Under the pieces are notes generated by a model, which searched no databases, was not told the origin of the DNA, and was given only the letters and a program-made list of their open reading frames with translations. A DNA stretch of 64,000 nucleotides from Bog-473 sp963791455 (GTDB taxonomy: Bacteria > Actinomycetota > Acidimicrobiia > Acidimicrobiales > RAAP-2), in NCBI GenBank assembly GCA_963791455.1, contig CAWBSM010000001.1, positions 434,001-498,000 of the forward strand. The letters run 5' to 3'. Every line of letters begins with the position of its first letter. The first letter of the stretch is position 1. Below are positions 1 to 9,616 of the stretch, piece after piece. A program made the translations under genes and the position numbers.

Positions 1-1
1 G

Positions 2-184
2 GGGTGCAAACCGACGGTGGCCAGCCAGCACCTCTCCAAGCTCCGCCTCGCCGGACTCGTTGAGGGTGAGCGCGACGGCCGCCGGGTGCGGTATCGGATC
101 CGGGGAAGCCACGTGCGTAACCTGCTGACCGAGGCGCTGTTCCACGCCGATCACCAGGTTTCTGGCGCGCCGATCCACGACTGA
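2..184 (+). CDS. ArsR-family transcriptional regulator, C-terminal fragment
   Basis: The 5' end lies outside the window; 60 codons and a TGA stop are visible. The fragment opens with the recognition-helix part of an ArsR winged helix (VASQHLSKLRLAGLVEGERD) followed by the beta-wing (GRRVRYRIRG). That pattern is characteristic of ArsR/SmtB repressors, which leave DNA when they bind metal or another ligand. After the wing comes a short helix ending in His-rich FHADHQ, which could be a C-terminal metal site, but the sensing residues cannot be judged from a fragment. The following membrane gene starts 179 bases later, so co-transcription is uncertain. Confidence 0.8.
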   Translation, partial: GCKPTVASQHLSKLRLAGLVEGERDGRRVRYRIRGSHVRNLLTEALFHADHQVSGAPIHD

Positions 185-363
185 AAGCGTTCTTCCATGC
201 TGGTGCTGGGAACCACGTGGGATTTGTGGACACCTAGCAATTTTGCAATGGGTGGGTTACAACGTCTTGTGGACCAGGACCTCGGAGTGTGAAGGAGATC
301 GCCATGCTCGCCTACGGCACGATCGTAGGGTGACCATGGGCGCGCACTTCGACAGGAATAGTC

Positions 364-1545
364 GTGTCTGCTGACGGTCGGGATCCCTCGCCGCCCAACC
401 CGATGACGAGGCGCGCTCGCATCATGCGGTGGGCCGACGTGACGTCAGTCCCACTGCGTACGATTCTGGTGACGATTGGGATCTTGGTGGTGGTCTATCT
501 CCTCGCCAAGCTCCTGTACCGGCTGCGGGACGTCGTACTCCTCATGCTGGTCGGCGGGTTCATCGCACTCGTCTTGAACCCACTGGTCGTGGCCCTGCAG
601 CACTGGAAGGTACCGCGCCGTGGAGTCGCGGTCGGCATTGTGACGCTCTGGGCCGTCCTCTTCTTCGCCGGCCTGGCTGTCGCCTTCGGCTATCCGCTCG
701 TAAACAGCATCACGCACTTCGCGAATGCCCTGCCGGAATACGTGAACAAGGCTCAACACGGGAAGGGTTGGATCGGCCACCTCGTCCGCAAGTACCACAT
801 CGAGTCCTGGGTGAACAAGAACTCGCCAAAGCTCGTGAGCTACGCGCAGAGTCTGAGCAGGCCAGCCCTCAACCTCGGCAAAGGGGCTGTCTCCGTGATC
901 GCATCGCTTGCGGCTGTCTTTGCGTTCGTGCTGTTGCTCCTTCTGGAGGCCCCGAAGATCCGAAACGCCATCCTCGCTTCGATGTCTCCCGATCGGGCTC
1001 GCAGGTATTCCGATATTGGGGGAGAGGTCAGTCGTTCCATTTCGGGCTTCGTATTGGGAGATGTGCTCACGTCGATCATCGCCGGTATCGTGGTCTTCGT
1101 CACGCTCGCCGCGCTTTCAGTGCCCTATGCACTGCTCTTCGGACTCTGGGTCGCTCTTGTCGACTTCCTCCCCACGATTGGGGGCGCGCTGGCCGGGATC
1201 CCGACGGTGCTCTTCGCCCTCGGGCACTCACTGACGGCGGGAGTGGTCACCGCTGTCATGTTCCTGCTGTACACCTTCTTCGAGAACCACTTCCTGAACC
1301 CAATCGTCATGAGTCGGACCGTAAAAGTGAATCCATTGCTGGTCTTCATTGCAGTGCTCATCGGTGCGGACATCGGCAGCTGGGTCGGTGGACTGTTCGG
1401 AGGCTTCGTCTGCGTCCTCTTGGCGATCCCGGTTGCGGGGTCGATCCAAGTCGTCGTTCGAGAGATCTGGCGCGCCACTGCGCCGGAAGGCGTGGAACCG
1501 CCGGATCCGCCCGTTGGCCTGTCAACCGAGTCGCCCACGTTGTAG
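364..1545 (+). CDS. AI-2E family transporter (PF01594-type permease)
   Basis: A 393-residue polytopic membrane protein starting at GTG. The hydrophobic pattern is that of the AI-2E/PerM family: paired N-terminal helices (about residues 28-75), a soluble segment after helix 3 (about 115-165) and a C-terminal bundle with the conserved stretch DFLPTIGGALAGIP and a late ENHFLNPIVMSR motif. Family members are proposed exporters of autoinducer-2 or Na+/H+ antiporters, so the substrate here is unknown. The final ~25 residues are a Pro-rich cytoplasmic tail. A clear ribosome-binding site is not obvious before the GTG, so the start is only probable. Confidence 0.85.
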   Translation: MSADGRDPSPPNPMTRRARIMRWADVTSVPLRTILVTIGILVVVYLLAKLLYRLRDVVLLMLVGGFIALVLNPLVVALQHWKVPRRGVAVGIVTLWAVLFFAGLAVAFGYPLVNSITHFANALPEYVNKAQHGKGWIGHLVRKYHIESWVNKNSPKLVSYAQSLSRPALNLGKGAVSVIASLAAVFAFVLLLLLEAPKIRNAILASMSPDRARRYSDIGGEVSRSISGFVLGDVLTSIIAGIVVFVTLAALSVPYALLFGLWVALVDFLPTIGGALAGIPTVLFALGHSLTAGVVTAVMFLLYTFFENHFLNPIVMSRTVKVNPLLVFIAVLIGADIGSWVGGLFGGFVCVLLAIPVAGSIQVVVREIWRATAPEGVEPPDPPVGLSTESPTL

Positions 1546-1729
1546 ACCGTGTTCGCGGAGATCGGGGGCTGGCTCGCGTTGGCGCGGGGCCGTGGAAGTT
1601 CGACGGCCCTCGCGAGGTCCCCCCAACCGCACGCAGTTCGGCTCCGGTTTCGACGATGAGAAAGGCCTGCGTCCAAAGCGGCCGATCGGCACCAACCGGA
1701 ACCGGATCGCCAGCCGAAAAAATGGGCCG

Positions 1730-2298
1730 ATGACACGAACTCTTCTCGCCATCACCAGTCTTGGCCTCCTCGCCTCCGTGTCACCCAGCACGCTGATCGC
1801 CTTTGTCGTCCTGCTGGCCAGTAAGAGGCCAAACGGCAACGCCATTGGTTTCCTCGTCGGCTGGAACGTGTCCTTGATTGTCGTATTCGCCCTGTGTTAG
1901 CACGAGCGTGGTGGCGCCGTGACCACCAAGAGAAGGTGTGGGAAGACTCGAGGAAGCTTTCCACCCGGATGACCGGTCTGCGCCCTCGGCAAGCAGCGGT
2001 TCTCGGCGTGCTTGAGCAGCCGTGGACACTTACCGCACTGGCCGCGGTGACCCTCGTATCTCAGAAGCGAGACCCATTGACGGTCATCGCGGCATTACTG
2101 CTTTTCAGCGTACTGTCCACCGCCACGGTGATTGCCATGTTCGCCTATTATGCAGTCCGTCCGGATCAAGCACGCGATCGGTTGGGCGAACTCAAAGTAC
2201 GCCTCGTCCACATTGGACCCATCGCCACCGCGGTTCTCTCGGTCGTCATCGGTGCGTTTCTTCTCGCCGATGGCATCTTTGGCCTGCTCACTAACTGA
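1730..2298 (+). pseudogene. GAP/SfLAP-like membrane protein broken by a frameshift
   Basis: Two adjacent frames together resemble a GAP-family (Sap, sulfolipid-addressing) membrane protein. The first, from ATG, encodes two membrane helices and ends in VVFALC-stop at 1900. The second, in another frame from about 1894, resumes with a basic loop (RAWWRRDHQEK) and three further helices up to LLADGIFGLL near the C-terminus. Intact relatives usually have six helices, and the third seems to be missing at the junction, so this looks like a small deletion plus frameshift rather than one slipped base. The N-terminal frame could still yield a 56-residue peptide. Family assignment is moderate; the breakage is read directly. 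Confidence 0.6.
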
Positions 2299-2344
2299 GA
2301 CCTTTCGGCGGACCGCTCTTGCGAATTCGTGGCCGGTACGTCTC

Positions 2345-4006
2345 CTACGACAGAGACTCGTCGAGCTCTCCGAGCGAACGAATCAGCTCCATGTTTGCTC
2401 TGTAGTCGACCGGGCAAGCGATGACCGAGACCGTGTCATTGGCCAGAGCCTGTTGCAGGGTTGGCAGGAGCTGGTCAGGGGCAGTGATCTGGTAGCCGAT
2501 TGCTCCAAAGCTGTTGGCGTAGGCGACGAAGTCAGGGTTGCCGAAGGACGTGTCGACCTCGTGGCCCAGTTCGAGATCCATCTTCCAGCTGATAAGGCCG
2601 TAAGCATTGTCCACCCAGATGAGGATGACCATCGGTATTCCTTCTCGGAGCGCAGTCTCGATCTCCTGGGAGTTCATCATGAAGCCACCATCCCCGGTGG
2701 CGACGAGCACCCGGGCGTCCGGTCGGGCGATCTTGGCGCCAATGGCGCCGGGCAGGCTCCACGCCATCGTGGACAAGCCGTTTGAGATCATGCAGGTGTT
2801 GGGCGAATAGGTCGGGTAGAGCCGGGCCATCCACATCTTGAGTGCGCCGGTGTCGACGAGCACGATGTCCTCGCGACCCATTGCGGCGCGAATATCGGCC
2901 ACGATGCGAGCTGGGGCCAAGGGAAATCGGTCGTCCGTCTTGCCCTGTGCCAATTCCCGTGCCAAGAGGACCCGGATCCCCAACTTCGCGGTCTGGTTCT
3001 CGAAATGGCAGTCGAGCGTGGCAGCGAGGGTATCGAGGCTGCGACCGATGTCTGCCTGCAGCCCGACGGCCACGTTGTAATGGAGGTCGACCTCGGCCGG
3101 AAAGCGGTGGATGTGGATGATCTCCTTGTCGCCCCGAGGGTTGATGCGCACCGGGTCGAACTCCTGGAGCTCATAGCCGACGGTAACGATCACGTCTGCT
3201 TCGTCGAACCCGAAATTGACATAGTCGTGGCGCATGAATCCGATCGCGCCCAGCGCCTGGGCATGGTCATCGGGGAACACTCCCTTGCCATGGAACGTTG
3301 TAGCCACCGAAACCCCGAGCGTCTCTGCAAACCGGATGAGGGCGGGGCACGCGCCAGCTCGCGCCGCCCCATGACCGGCGAGGACGATCGGGTTGGACGC
3401 CTCTTTCAAGATGGTGGCAGCGCGAGCCACCTGACTCGGGGACGGCTCATCGGGGCGAGGGACGTTGACCTCGAGTGGTTTCGCGCCCGCTGGTGCCACG
3501 GCGCTCTCGATGTCTTCGGGAACGGCGAGATAGACGGCGCCTGGTCGCTCCGTTTGAGCCAGTTTGAAGGCTTTTCGAAGCATCTCAGGAGCCGCTTCTC
3601 GAGTTGCGACGAGGGCCGACCACTTCGTGACGGGCGCGAACATTGACACGAGGTCGACACCCTGGTGCGACTCCTTGAAGCTTCGGTTCATGCCCACCTG
3701 GGCCGAAAGGGCGACGAGCGGGGTCGAATTGGTCGTTGCGTCGGCGACGCCGAGCAACAGGTTGATGGCTCCCGGGCCAAGGGTGGCCGAACAGACACCG
3801 GCCCTACCGCTGAGACGTCCGTATATCTCGGCCATGAAGGCCGCTCCTTGCTCGTGACGGACGAGCACGAAGCGGATCGGCGAGCGCGAAAGGGCATCAA
3901 CGAGATGGATGTTCTCCTCACCCGGGATCCCGAACACGTGCGTCACCCCCTCTCGCTCGAGGCACTCAACGATCAGGTCGGCTACGAGAGGTTGGGAATC
4001 AGCCAT
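2345..4006 (-). CDS. Thiamine-diphosphate enzyme, acetolactate synthase-like
   Basis: A 553-residue protein with the three ThDP-enzyme domains in order. The PYR domain has the catalytic glutamate E52 in VRHEQGAAFMAE. A central domain follows, and the PP domain has the metal/ThDP motif starting GDGGFMMN and ending in DNAYG. The C-terminus (CPVDYRANMELIRSLGEL) resembles catabolic acetolactate synthases of the AlsS/BudB type more than anabolic IlvB, and no ilvN or ilvC is nearby. The expected reaction is condensation of two pyruvates to acetolactate, but related enzymes act on other 2-oxo acids. It lies 51 bases downstream of the GH1 gene on the same strand. Confidence 0.85.
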   Translation of the reverse strand: MADSQPLVADLIVECLEREGVTHVFGIPGEENIHLVDALSRSPIRFVLVRHEQGAAFMAEIYGRLSGRAGVCSATLGPGAINLLLGVADATTNSTPLVALSAQVGMNRSFKESHQGVDLVSMFAPVTKWSALVATREAAPEMLRKAFKLAQTERPGAVYLAVPEDIESAVAPAGAKPLEVNVPRPDEPSPSQVARAATILKEASNPIVLAGHGAARAGACPALIRFAETLGVSVATTFHGKGVFPDDHAQALGAIGFMRHDYVNFGFDEADVIVTVGYELQEFDPVRINPRGDKEIIHIHRFPAEVDLHYNVAVGLQADIGRSLDTLAATLDCHFENQTAKLGIRVLLARELAQGKTDDRFPLAPARIVADIRAAMGREDIVLVDTGALKMWMARLYPTYSPNTCMISNGLSTMAWSLPGAIGAKIARPDARVLVATGDGGFMMNSQEIETALREGIPMVILIWVDNAYGLISWKMDLELGHEVDTSFGNPDFVAYANSFGAIGYQITAPDQLLPTLQQALANDTVSVIACPVDYRANMELIRSLGELDESLS

Positions 4007-4057
4007 CTACCAATGCACCGTGGTGGTCAGAAAATGGGCCCAACTGCCGATCGTCAC

Positions 4058-5251
4058 TCAAGACCCGGCCTCCTGCTGAAGCACACGTGCGCTTGGTCGC
4101 ACGTTGCGGTCGCGGTCCATGATCCCAAAGGGGATGTCGTAGCCGTGGAGCCACTCGTAGTTGTCGACAGCGGTCCAGTGGAAGACGCCTCGAACGTCGA
4201 TACCCCGATCGATCGCCTCGTGGATGACGGTCAAGCCGCGACGTAGGTAGTCGACCCGGATCTCGTCATCATCGGTGCCGATCCCGTACTCGGCCACTAG
4301 AAGCGGCACCCCGGGGATCTCGTCGTGCAATCGATCCAGGACCAGCCCCACCCCGTCGGCCCAGATCCCGTAGCCGAGGGGTGAGGGAGGTGCGTCGGGT
4401 GGGTGAATGGCGAGTCGGCCGTCTTGCACGCCCATGGCGGCGTAGTAGGAGAAGCCGACCAAGTCGACCGAGCCCGCCAGATCGGGTCGCTCGATCGGCT
4501 CGCGATGGGGAACCTTGAGCACCCCGTCACGGAACAAACCGATCCACGGTGCCCAGTAGTAGTCGTCGAGAGATCGGGCCAGGGCGGCACTCGCCGGGTC
4601 GTCGTCCCGGGAAACGATGGGGGACAGCCCGAAAATGGACGAGACGGGGAGCCGGGTTTGTCCTAGGCGGACCGACGCCTCGGCGAAGGCCAGATGGATC
4701 GCCTCGTTGACGACTGCGACCTCCTGGTTGTCGTTGTGCCCGGGGGGCCAGCCGCGTCCGCCATAAGCAGCTCGGGCGTAGTAGTTGGTTTCGTTGATCG
4801 GCTGCCAGCCGCCAACCAGGTCACCGAACGTCTCGGCCACGAAGTCGACGTGTCGTCGCCACACCTCTGTCCGATTCTCCTCGATGAGGAAGCCCCCGGA
4901 GTCGAGGAACCACCGGGGAAGAGTGAAGTGATGGAGCGACACCCACGGCACGATGCCGGCATCTCGTGCCACCTGGAGCACTTTGCGGTAGTGAGCAACG
5001 GCCCCCTCGTCGTGGGTTCCCTGTTCGGGCTCCAGCCGAGCCCACTCCAACGACAGCCGATGATGGATCAGGCCCAGATCCGCCAGCCGACTGAAGTCCT
5101 CGGCGTACCGTGTGGCGAAACCGTTCCCGTCGCCCGAGAGGGGAGCGTGGCCGGACTGCTCCCATTCCCACCAGTCCGACGCCGGAGCCGCACCCTCGCA
5201 CTGGGTGGACGAGGCTCCGGTGCCCCACATGAAGCCTTCAGGCCAGCGCAT
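4058..5251 (-). CDS. Glycoside hydrolase family 1 (beta-glucosidase-like)
   Basis: A 397-residue (beta/alpha)8 enzyme. It starts with the family signature FMWGTGASSTQCEGA. The acid/base glutamate is E154 in PINETNYY and the nucleophile is E321 in LLVAEYGIG, both at the expected strand 4 and 7 positions. The nucleophile context is AEYG rather than the usual TENG, and the protein is ~50 residues shorter than typical GH1 beta-glucosidases, so substrate range may differ. There is no signal peptide, so action is probably cytoplasmic on imported or endogenous glycosides. No clear Shine-Dalgarno precedes the ATG. Confidence 0.88.
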   Translation of the reverse strand: MRWPEGFMWGTGASSTQCEGAAPASDWWEWEQSGHAPLSGDGNGFATRYAEDFSRLADLGLIHHRLSLEWARLEPEQGTHDEGAVAHYRKVLQVARDAGIVPWVSLHHFTLPRWFLDSGGFLIEENRTEVWRRHVDFVAETFGDLVGGWQPINETNYYARAAYGGRGWPPGHNDNQEVAVVNEAIHLAFAEASVRLGQTRLPVSSIFGLSPIVSRDDDPASAALARSLDDYYWAPWIGLFRDGVLKVPHREPIERPDLAGSVDLVGFSYYAAMGVQDGRLAIHPPDAPPSPLGYGIWADGVGLVLDRLHDEIPGVPLLVAEYGIGTDDDEIRVDYLRRGLTVIHEAIDRGIDVRGVFHWTAVDNYEWLHGYDIPFGIMDRDRNVRPSARVLQQEAGS

Positions 5252-5310
5252 GTTCGCGAGTATGCCAAGCAGTGCACACCCGTGTTCGGAGTCGCGGGAC
5301 GGGCAACGCC

Positions 5311-7095
5311 TCAGGGCATGAAGGTGTTGAGGAACGCATTGCTGAACACCCTGTGAGGATCGTACGAATCGAGGGTGGCCAGAGCGTTGGCCCAGCTGTC
5401 TCCAGGATTCTGCCCGGCGTTGATGGCGTCGGGGATGGTGCTGGTGAGCATGGTGGGATCAGACCATGCCGCAGTGTCGGTGTATGCCCAACCCTTGGAC
5501 CATTCCGGCCGGACCGCGGCATAGGAACCGGTGTAGTGAGAGAACATCCACTGTTCGACATCGCGGTAGAACTGATCTGAGAGCGGTGTGCCCGGCATGG
5601 TGAGAATGTCGAACCAGACGGCCACGTCCCAATTCGGTTGGTCTGGTCGGGGCCGCAATGCCGACAGCTGTGGGGACGCGGCGGAAGCGATCTCCACGTC
5701 ACCGGTAGAGTCCAGACCGGTCACACGGATCTCAACGGGGCCGTTCATGGGATAGTCGCCCTCTGCCTGATAGGCGGCCACCTGGCTCTCGTAATACGTG
5801 ACGAAGTCATGGATGACCTGCTGAATGCTCGAGTCGTTGGTCAGCACGGCGTACCCATTGGCAGTCACTCTCAGCGTGCTGGGCTTCACGTAGAGCAGTA
5901 GGTCCTTTGCCCAGCCCCAGATGTCGGCGGTCAGGGTGCTGAGAAGCCCCGCGCTGACGATCTCGAGCTCGGCTTGCCCGAAGGTGGGCGTCACGGCTAC
6001 GTCGCCGTCGAGGATCTCCTTGATGAGCCCGGAGAGCGTCTGTGGGATGACATCGGCGAAGACGTAGTTGTAAGGAGCGTTCACCTCTCGCGAAGTCAGT
6101 GGCCGTTGAGGAGAGATCGTCCAAACCTTCAGCCACGGTTCGGAGGTGAAGGGGAACCAGATCGTCTCGACCCGGCCGGATTTCTGTACGTAGCTGGCGA
6201 AGGTCTGGGAACTGGAGCCAGGAGCCCCGAAGAGGGCACTCGCCGGAACATTCGTGAAGCTCTGGCAGCGGAGACGGGTGTTGGAACCGACCTGGAGCGT
6301 CACTTCGGTGATGAACGACCTCCCGAGATGGGTCAAAAGAGGTTGGATCGCAGGATTTGAACGTTCGAAGCGTTGGAGCACGTACTTGCTCTGCGCCGAG
6401 CTCCAGACCACCGCGGTGAGATCCAAGATGAGGTTGCTGACCGAGCCGTAGGTGTGGCCGGGAATGATCGACTCGCCCTGGGCGGGAATAGCGGTGCCAT
6501 GACCGTCGATGGCGAGTACTCCCCCAATCGTCACGTCGCCCGGGGCTGGGTGGGCGGTGAGACCGAGGCCGGCATTTTCGAGATCTTGAAGGAGGACATC
6601 CATGGTCACCCCGGTCTGGGCGGTCACGGTGGACGGGGAGCCGGACGCATCTACGGTCACCGAGGTGAGGTGCTGTGTCGTGTCGGCCAAAACGAGGTTG
6701 GCGCCGTTGGTACCCGGGGGAATGACGAGTGGCGACCAGTTGTGCATCTTGCCCCGGGCTCTGATCTCGTATCCCACTGGATAGGCCCAGTTGGCCAGGG
6801 TGAGGACGTCGGACGCCGATTTCGGAGCGCAGGTCCAGGCGTTCTCGAGCACGATCTCACCGGACCAGTTCTGAAAGGCCTGCTGGTAGAGCCGAATGGT
6901 CGAAGGAAAGTTCGGGGGAGTGGGAAGCGTGCTCTGAGCACTTGCGGCGGGAACCTGAAATATGGGCGTCCAGTCGACCGCACCGAAAACAGCGACCCCG
7001 GCGGACGCGGCGAGGAACTGGCGTCGGGAGAGCGCCCGGCGGTCCGTCGGGCCAGATCGTTGATGCAGCTGCCTGTGACGGTGACTCATGGTCAT
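5311..7095 (-). CDS. Type II (covalent-FAD) cholesterol oxidase, TAT-exported
   Basis: A 594-residue VAO/PCMH-fold oxidase closely resembling the Brevibacterium sterolicum type II enzyme. The signal peptide carries a twin-arginine motif SRRQFLAA (residues 23-30). The FAD domain follows with RGKMHNWSPL, in which H118 matches the covalent-FAD histidine, then GHTYGSVSNLILDLTAVVW. The substrate domain has GPVEIRVTG, matching the active-site Glu/Arg pair, and ends with DPHRVF. The expected reaction is oxidation and isomerisation of 3-beta-hydroxysterols to 4-en-3-ones with H2O2 release outside the membrane. I chose the ATG at 7095 because GGGAG sits just upstream and it places the RR motif near the N-terminus. 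Confidence 0.92.
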   Translation of the reverse strand: MTMSHRHRQLHQRSGPTDRRALSRRQFLAASAGVAVFGAVDWTPIFQVPAASAQSTLPTPPNFPSTIRLYQQAFQNWSGEIVLENAWTCAPKSASDVLTLANWAYPVGYEIRARGKMHNWSPLVIPPGTNGANLVLADTTQHLTSVTVDASGSPSTVTAQTGVTMDVLLQDLENAGLGLTAHPAPGDVTIGGVLAIDGHGTAIPAQGESIIPGHTYGSVSNLILDLTAVVWSSAQSKYVLQRFERSNPAIQPLLTHLGRSFITEVTLQVGSNTRLRCQSFTNVPASALFGAPGSSSQTFASYVQKSGRVETIWFPFTSEPWLKVWTISPQRPLTSREVNAPYNYVFADVIPQTLSGLIKEILDGDVAVTPTFGQAELEIVSAGLLSTLTADIWGWAKDLLLYVKPSTLRVTANGYAVLTNDSSIQQVIHDFVTYYESQVAAYQAEGDYPMNGPVEIRVTGLDSTGDVEIASAASPQLSALRPRPDQPNWDVAVWFDILTMPGTPLSDQFYRDVEQWMFSHYTGSYAAVRPEWSKGWAYTDTAAWSDPTMLTSTIPDAINAGQNPGDSWANALATLDSYDPHRVFSNAFLNTFMP

Positions 7096-7474
7096 CGAGC
7101 TCCCAATCAGAGCGAAAGTGCTGCAACCCGCTGTGAGCAACTCGCGTACCCAGTCGGAAGTGCGGATAAACACTCCCGTGTCAACTGGGTAGGCGTACCA
7201 GCCCGCTGAGAGGCCTATGCCAAGGGGGTCGACGACGCCGTTGAGGGCGCTTCCTAGACGAGTTGTCCCGCTTGGGAAGCCGAATCACTCTGGCCGCTCG
7301 ACGGTCCGCGGACGTGGCGCTCGCACACTGGCCCAGACGTGCGGCTCGTGGCTCGCCCATCGGTCTGGACCTTCGGCGCAGGCGAGAGAGCTGGCCCCGG
7401 GCGTGACGACCGGGCCGTGGAGAGCCGACACGGTTATTGTCCAAAACGTCCATTTCGAGTCAGGGGGAGCCTCC
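7096..7474. other. Divergent intergenic region, cholesterol oxidase / ftsH
   Basis: About 380 bases without a convincing gene between two divergent starts. It must hold promoters for both directions. A TATTGT hexamer at 7435-7440 could be a -10 element for ftsH, but no good -35 is visible at the usual distance. I see no strong inverted repeat or RNA gene. An open frame extends upstream of ftsH through the region, but its composition does not look like FtsH sequence. Confidence 0.4.
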
Positions 7475-9409
7475 ATGACCCTGAGGACCCGCCATCCCAC
7501 TGGGACAGCCAAGCCGGGCGAACCGAACGACCGCCCGAGGGCACCGGCTCCCGCCCCCCCGCCCCGTTGGCGGATGTGGCTCTTGCCGGTGGGCGTCCTC
7601 ATCACGCTCCTCCTGTTCTCCCTGCCACACATGTCCAGCACTCCAACGAAGAATTTCAGCTATTCGAAGTTCTTGTCCCAGGTCGAAGCGGGCGAGGTAC
7701 GCACGGCATCCGTCAATCCGAACGGTGCCATCACCGGCACTCTCAAGGGGGGCGATGACTACACCAGCCAGATCCCGACCGCGATAGACGACACCCAGCT
7801 GGCGCCGACCCTCAAGGCCCACGCAGTCGATGTCACCGGCGTCGGGCAGGGTTCGGCGCTCCTGGCCGACCTGTTGTCCTTCCTGCCCCTCCTTTTGTTT
7901 GTCGCCTTCTTCATCTGGATCGGGCGAAGGAGCTCAAAACAGCTGGCAGGCGGCATCATGGGCTTCGGGGGGTCAAGGGCGAAGGTCTACGACGAGGAAA
8001 GGCCCGCCACGCGGTTCACCGACATCGCTGGGTACGAGGGGGCCAAACGCGAGGTGGCCGAGGTGGTCGACTTCTTGAGCCACCCCGAGCGCTATGCCCG
8101 AGCGGGGGCCATCGGCCCCCGCGGCGTGCTCATGGTAGGTCCTCCCGGGACCGGCAAGACGCTGATGGCCCGAGCGGTCGCCGGCGAGGCCGGGGTTCCC
8201 TTCTTGGCCCTCACCGGCTCGAGCTTCGTTGAGCTCTTCGTCGGTGTCGGGGCCTCCCGGGTGCGTGACCTCTTCGCCGATGCGCGCAAGCGGGCCCCCT
8301 CGATCATCTTCATCGATGAGATCGACGCCATCGGCCAACGCCGAGGTGGTTCCATCGTCTCCAACGACGAACGGGAACAGACGCTGAATCAGCTCCTGGC
8401 TGAGATGGACGGGTTCGATCCGACGACCGGCGTAGTGGTCATAGCGGCGACTAACAGACCCGAGGTGCTCGATCCGGCCCTGTTGCGACCCGGTCGCTTC
8501 GATCGGGAGGTCGAGATCCCATTGCCCAACCAAGCCGAGCGGACCGCGATCTTGGGCGTCCATGCCAAGGGCAAGCATCTGGCCGAAGACGTGGACTTCG
8601 ACGCGGTGGCCCGTGCGACGCCGGGATTCTCGGGAGCCGACCTGGCCAATCTGATCAACGAGGCGGCCATCGTGGCCGTCCGTGACGGGCGGGACGTGAT
8701 CTTCGCACGGGACATTGACGAGGCCAGGGACCGGATCATCCTGGGACGTCGAGATGCCTCCAATGCCCTGCTCCCCGAGGAAAAGCATTCGGTGGCCGTC
8801 CACGAGTCCGGCCACGCCCTCGTTGCTTTCTTGTCTGCGCACGCCGACCCGGTGGCCAAGATCACCATCCTCCCGGCCGGACGAGCTCTGGGGGTCACCG
8901 AACAGCTGCCGGTCGACGAGCGCCACCTGTACGCCGAGAGCTACCTGCTCGATTCGCTGGCCGTCCGTCTGGGCGGCCGGGCCTCGGAGATCCTCGTTAT
9001 CGGGGAGGCCTCCACCGGAGCGGGCAATGACCTCGCCGCGGCAACGGACCTGGCCATCAAGATGGTCAGGGAATGGGGACTGTCGCCACGTCTCGGGCCG
9101 ATCGGGTACGGGTCGGACCAACCCTCGTACCTGAGCGGGGCGCCCTTCGGACAGGAACGTCCCTACGCCGAGGGCACCCAAGAGATCATCGACCAAGAAG
9201 TGAGCCGCCTCCTGGGCGAGGCCGAGGAGCGGGCCCGCAGCCTGCTGAGCGACAACCGGGCCGCCCTCGATGCCGTGGTTGTTGCGTTGCTCGACAAGGA
9301 GACGATCTCGGGCGAAGAGCTCGCCGACATCGTGAACCGCGCCGGCGCTGCCGTCGACGGGCGGCCGACCGAGATGGTCGCCACGACGTCCGCCGAGGCA
9401 TCCGGTTGA
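7475..9409 (+). CDS. ftsH: ATP-dependent zinc metalloprotease FtsH
   Basis: A 644-residue membrane AAA+ protease. There are two N-terminal membrane helices (about 33-52 and 120-142) around a periplasmic segment. The AAA module follows with Walker A GPPGTGKT (222-229), Walker B IIFIDEIDAIG and an SRH ending RPGRFDREV. The M41 protease domain has the zinc motif H443-ESGH-447; most FtsH have HEAGH, so the Ala is a conservative Ser here. It degrades membrane and short-lived soluble proteins. The ATG follows AGGGGGAG at a good distance, which argues against the longer frame upstream. The N-terminal Pro-rich cytoplasmic stretch (residues 10-32) is longer than in E. coli. Confidence 0.95.
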   Translation: MTLRTRHPTGTAKPGEPNDRPRAPAPAPPPRWRMWLLPVGVLITLLLFSLPHMSSTPTKNFSYSKFLSQVEAGEVRTASVNPNGAITGTLKGGDDYTSQIPTAIDDTQLAPTLKAHAVDVTGVGQGSALLADLLSFLPLLLFVAFFIWIGRRSSKQLAGGIMGFGGSRAKVYDEERPATRFTDIAGYEGAKREVAEVVDFLSHPERYARAGAIGPRGVLMVGPPGTGKTLMARAVAGEAGVPFLALTGSSFVELFVGVGASRVRDLFADARKRAPSIIFIDEIDAIGQRRGGSIVSNDEREQTLNQLLAEMDGFDPTTGVVVIAATNRPEVLDPALLRPGRFDREVEIPLPNQAERTAILGVHAKGKHLAEDVDFDAVARATPGFSGADLANLINEAAIVAVRDGRDVIFARDIDEARDRIILGRRDASNALLPEEKHSVAVHESGHALVAFLSAHADPVAKITILPAGRALGVTEQLPVDERHLYAESYLLDSLAVRLGGRASEILVIGEASTGAGNDLAAATDLAIKMVREWGLSPRLGPIGYGSDQPSYLSGAPFGQERPYAEGTQEIIDQEVSRLLGEAEERARSLLSDNRAALDAVVVALLDKETISGEELADIVNRAGAAVDGRPTEMVATTSAEASG

Positions 9410-9616
9410 GATTGGAAAACGCCGCGCCTTGTCTGGTCATTCGTCGAGCGTCAGGTGCTCGGATGGGAGTTCGGTGCGTACAAATTTTCTGCGGGCTCTC
9501 AGCGAGGCTTCAGTTGGGCTTGGGCGGAGTCGGTCATATTGATCGTCGTCGCCGAACGACCGGTGGCAGAACGAGAAAGGATTCGGTACGGCGACCGACG
9601 CTGGGTCGCCGCTGTC

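Noticed and set aside
7217..7474. A longer FtsH start 86 codons upstream
   Set aside because: The extra residues have no FtsH-like or signal character, and the ATG at 7475 has a clear ribosome-binding site.
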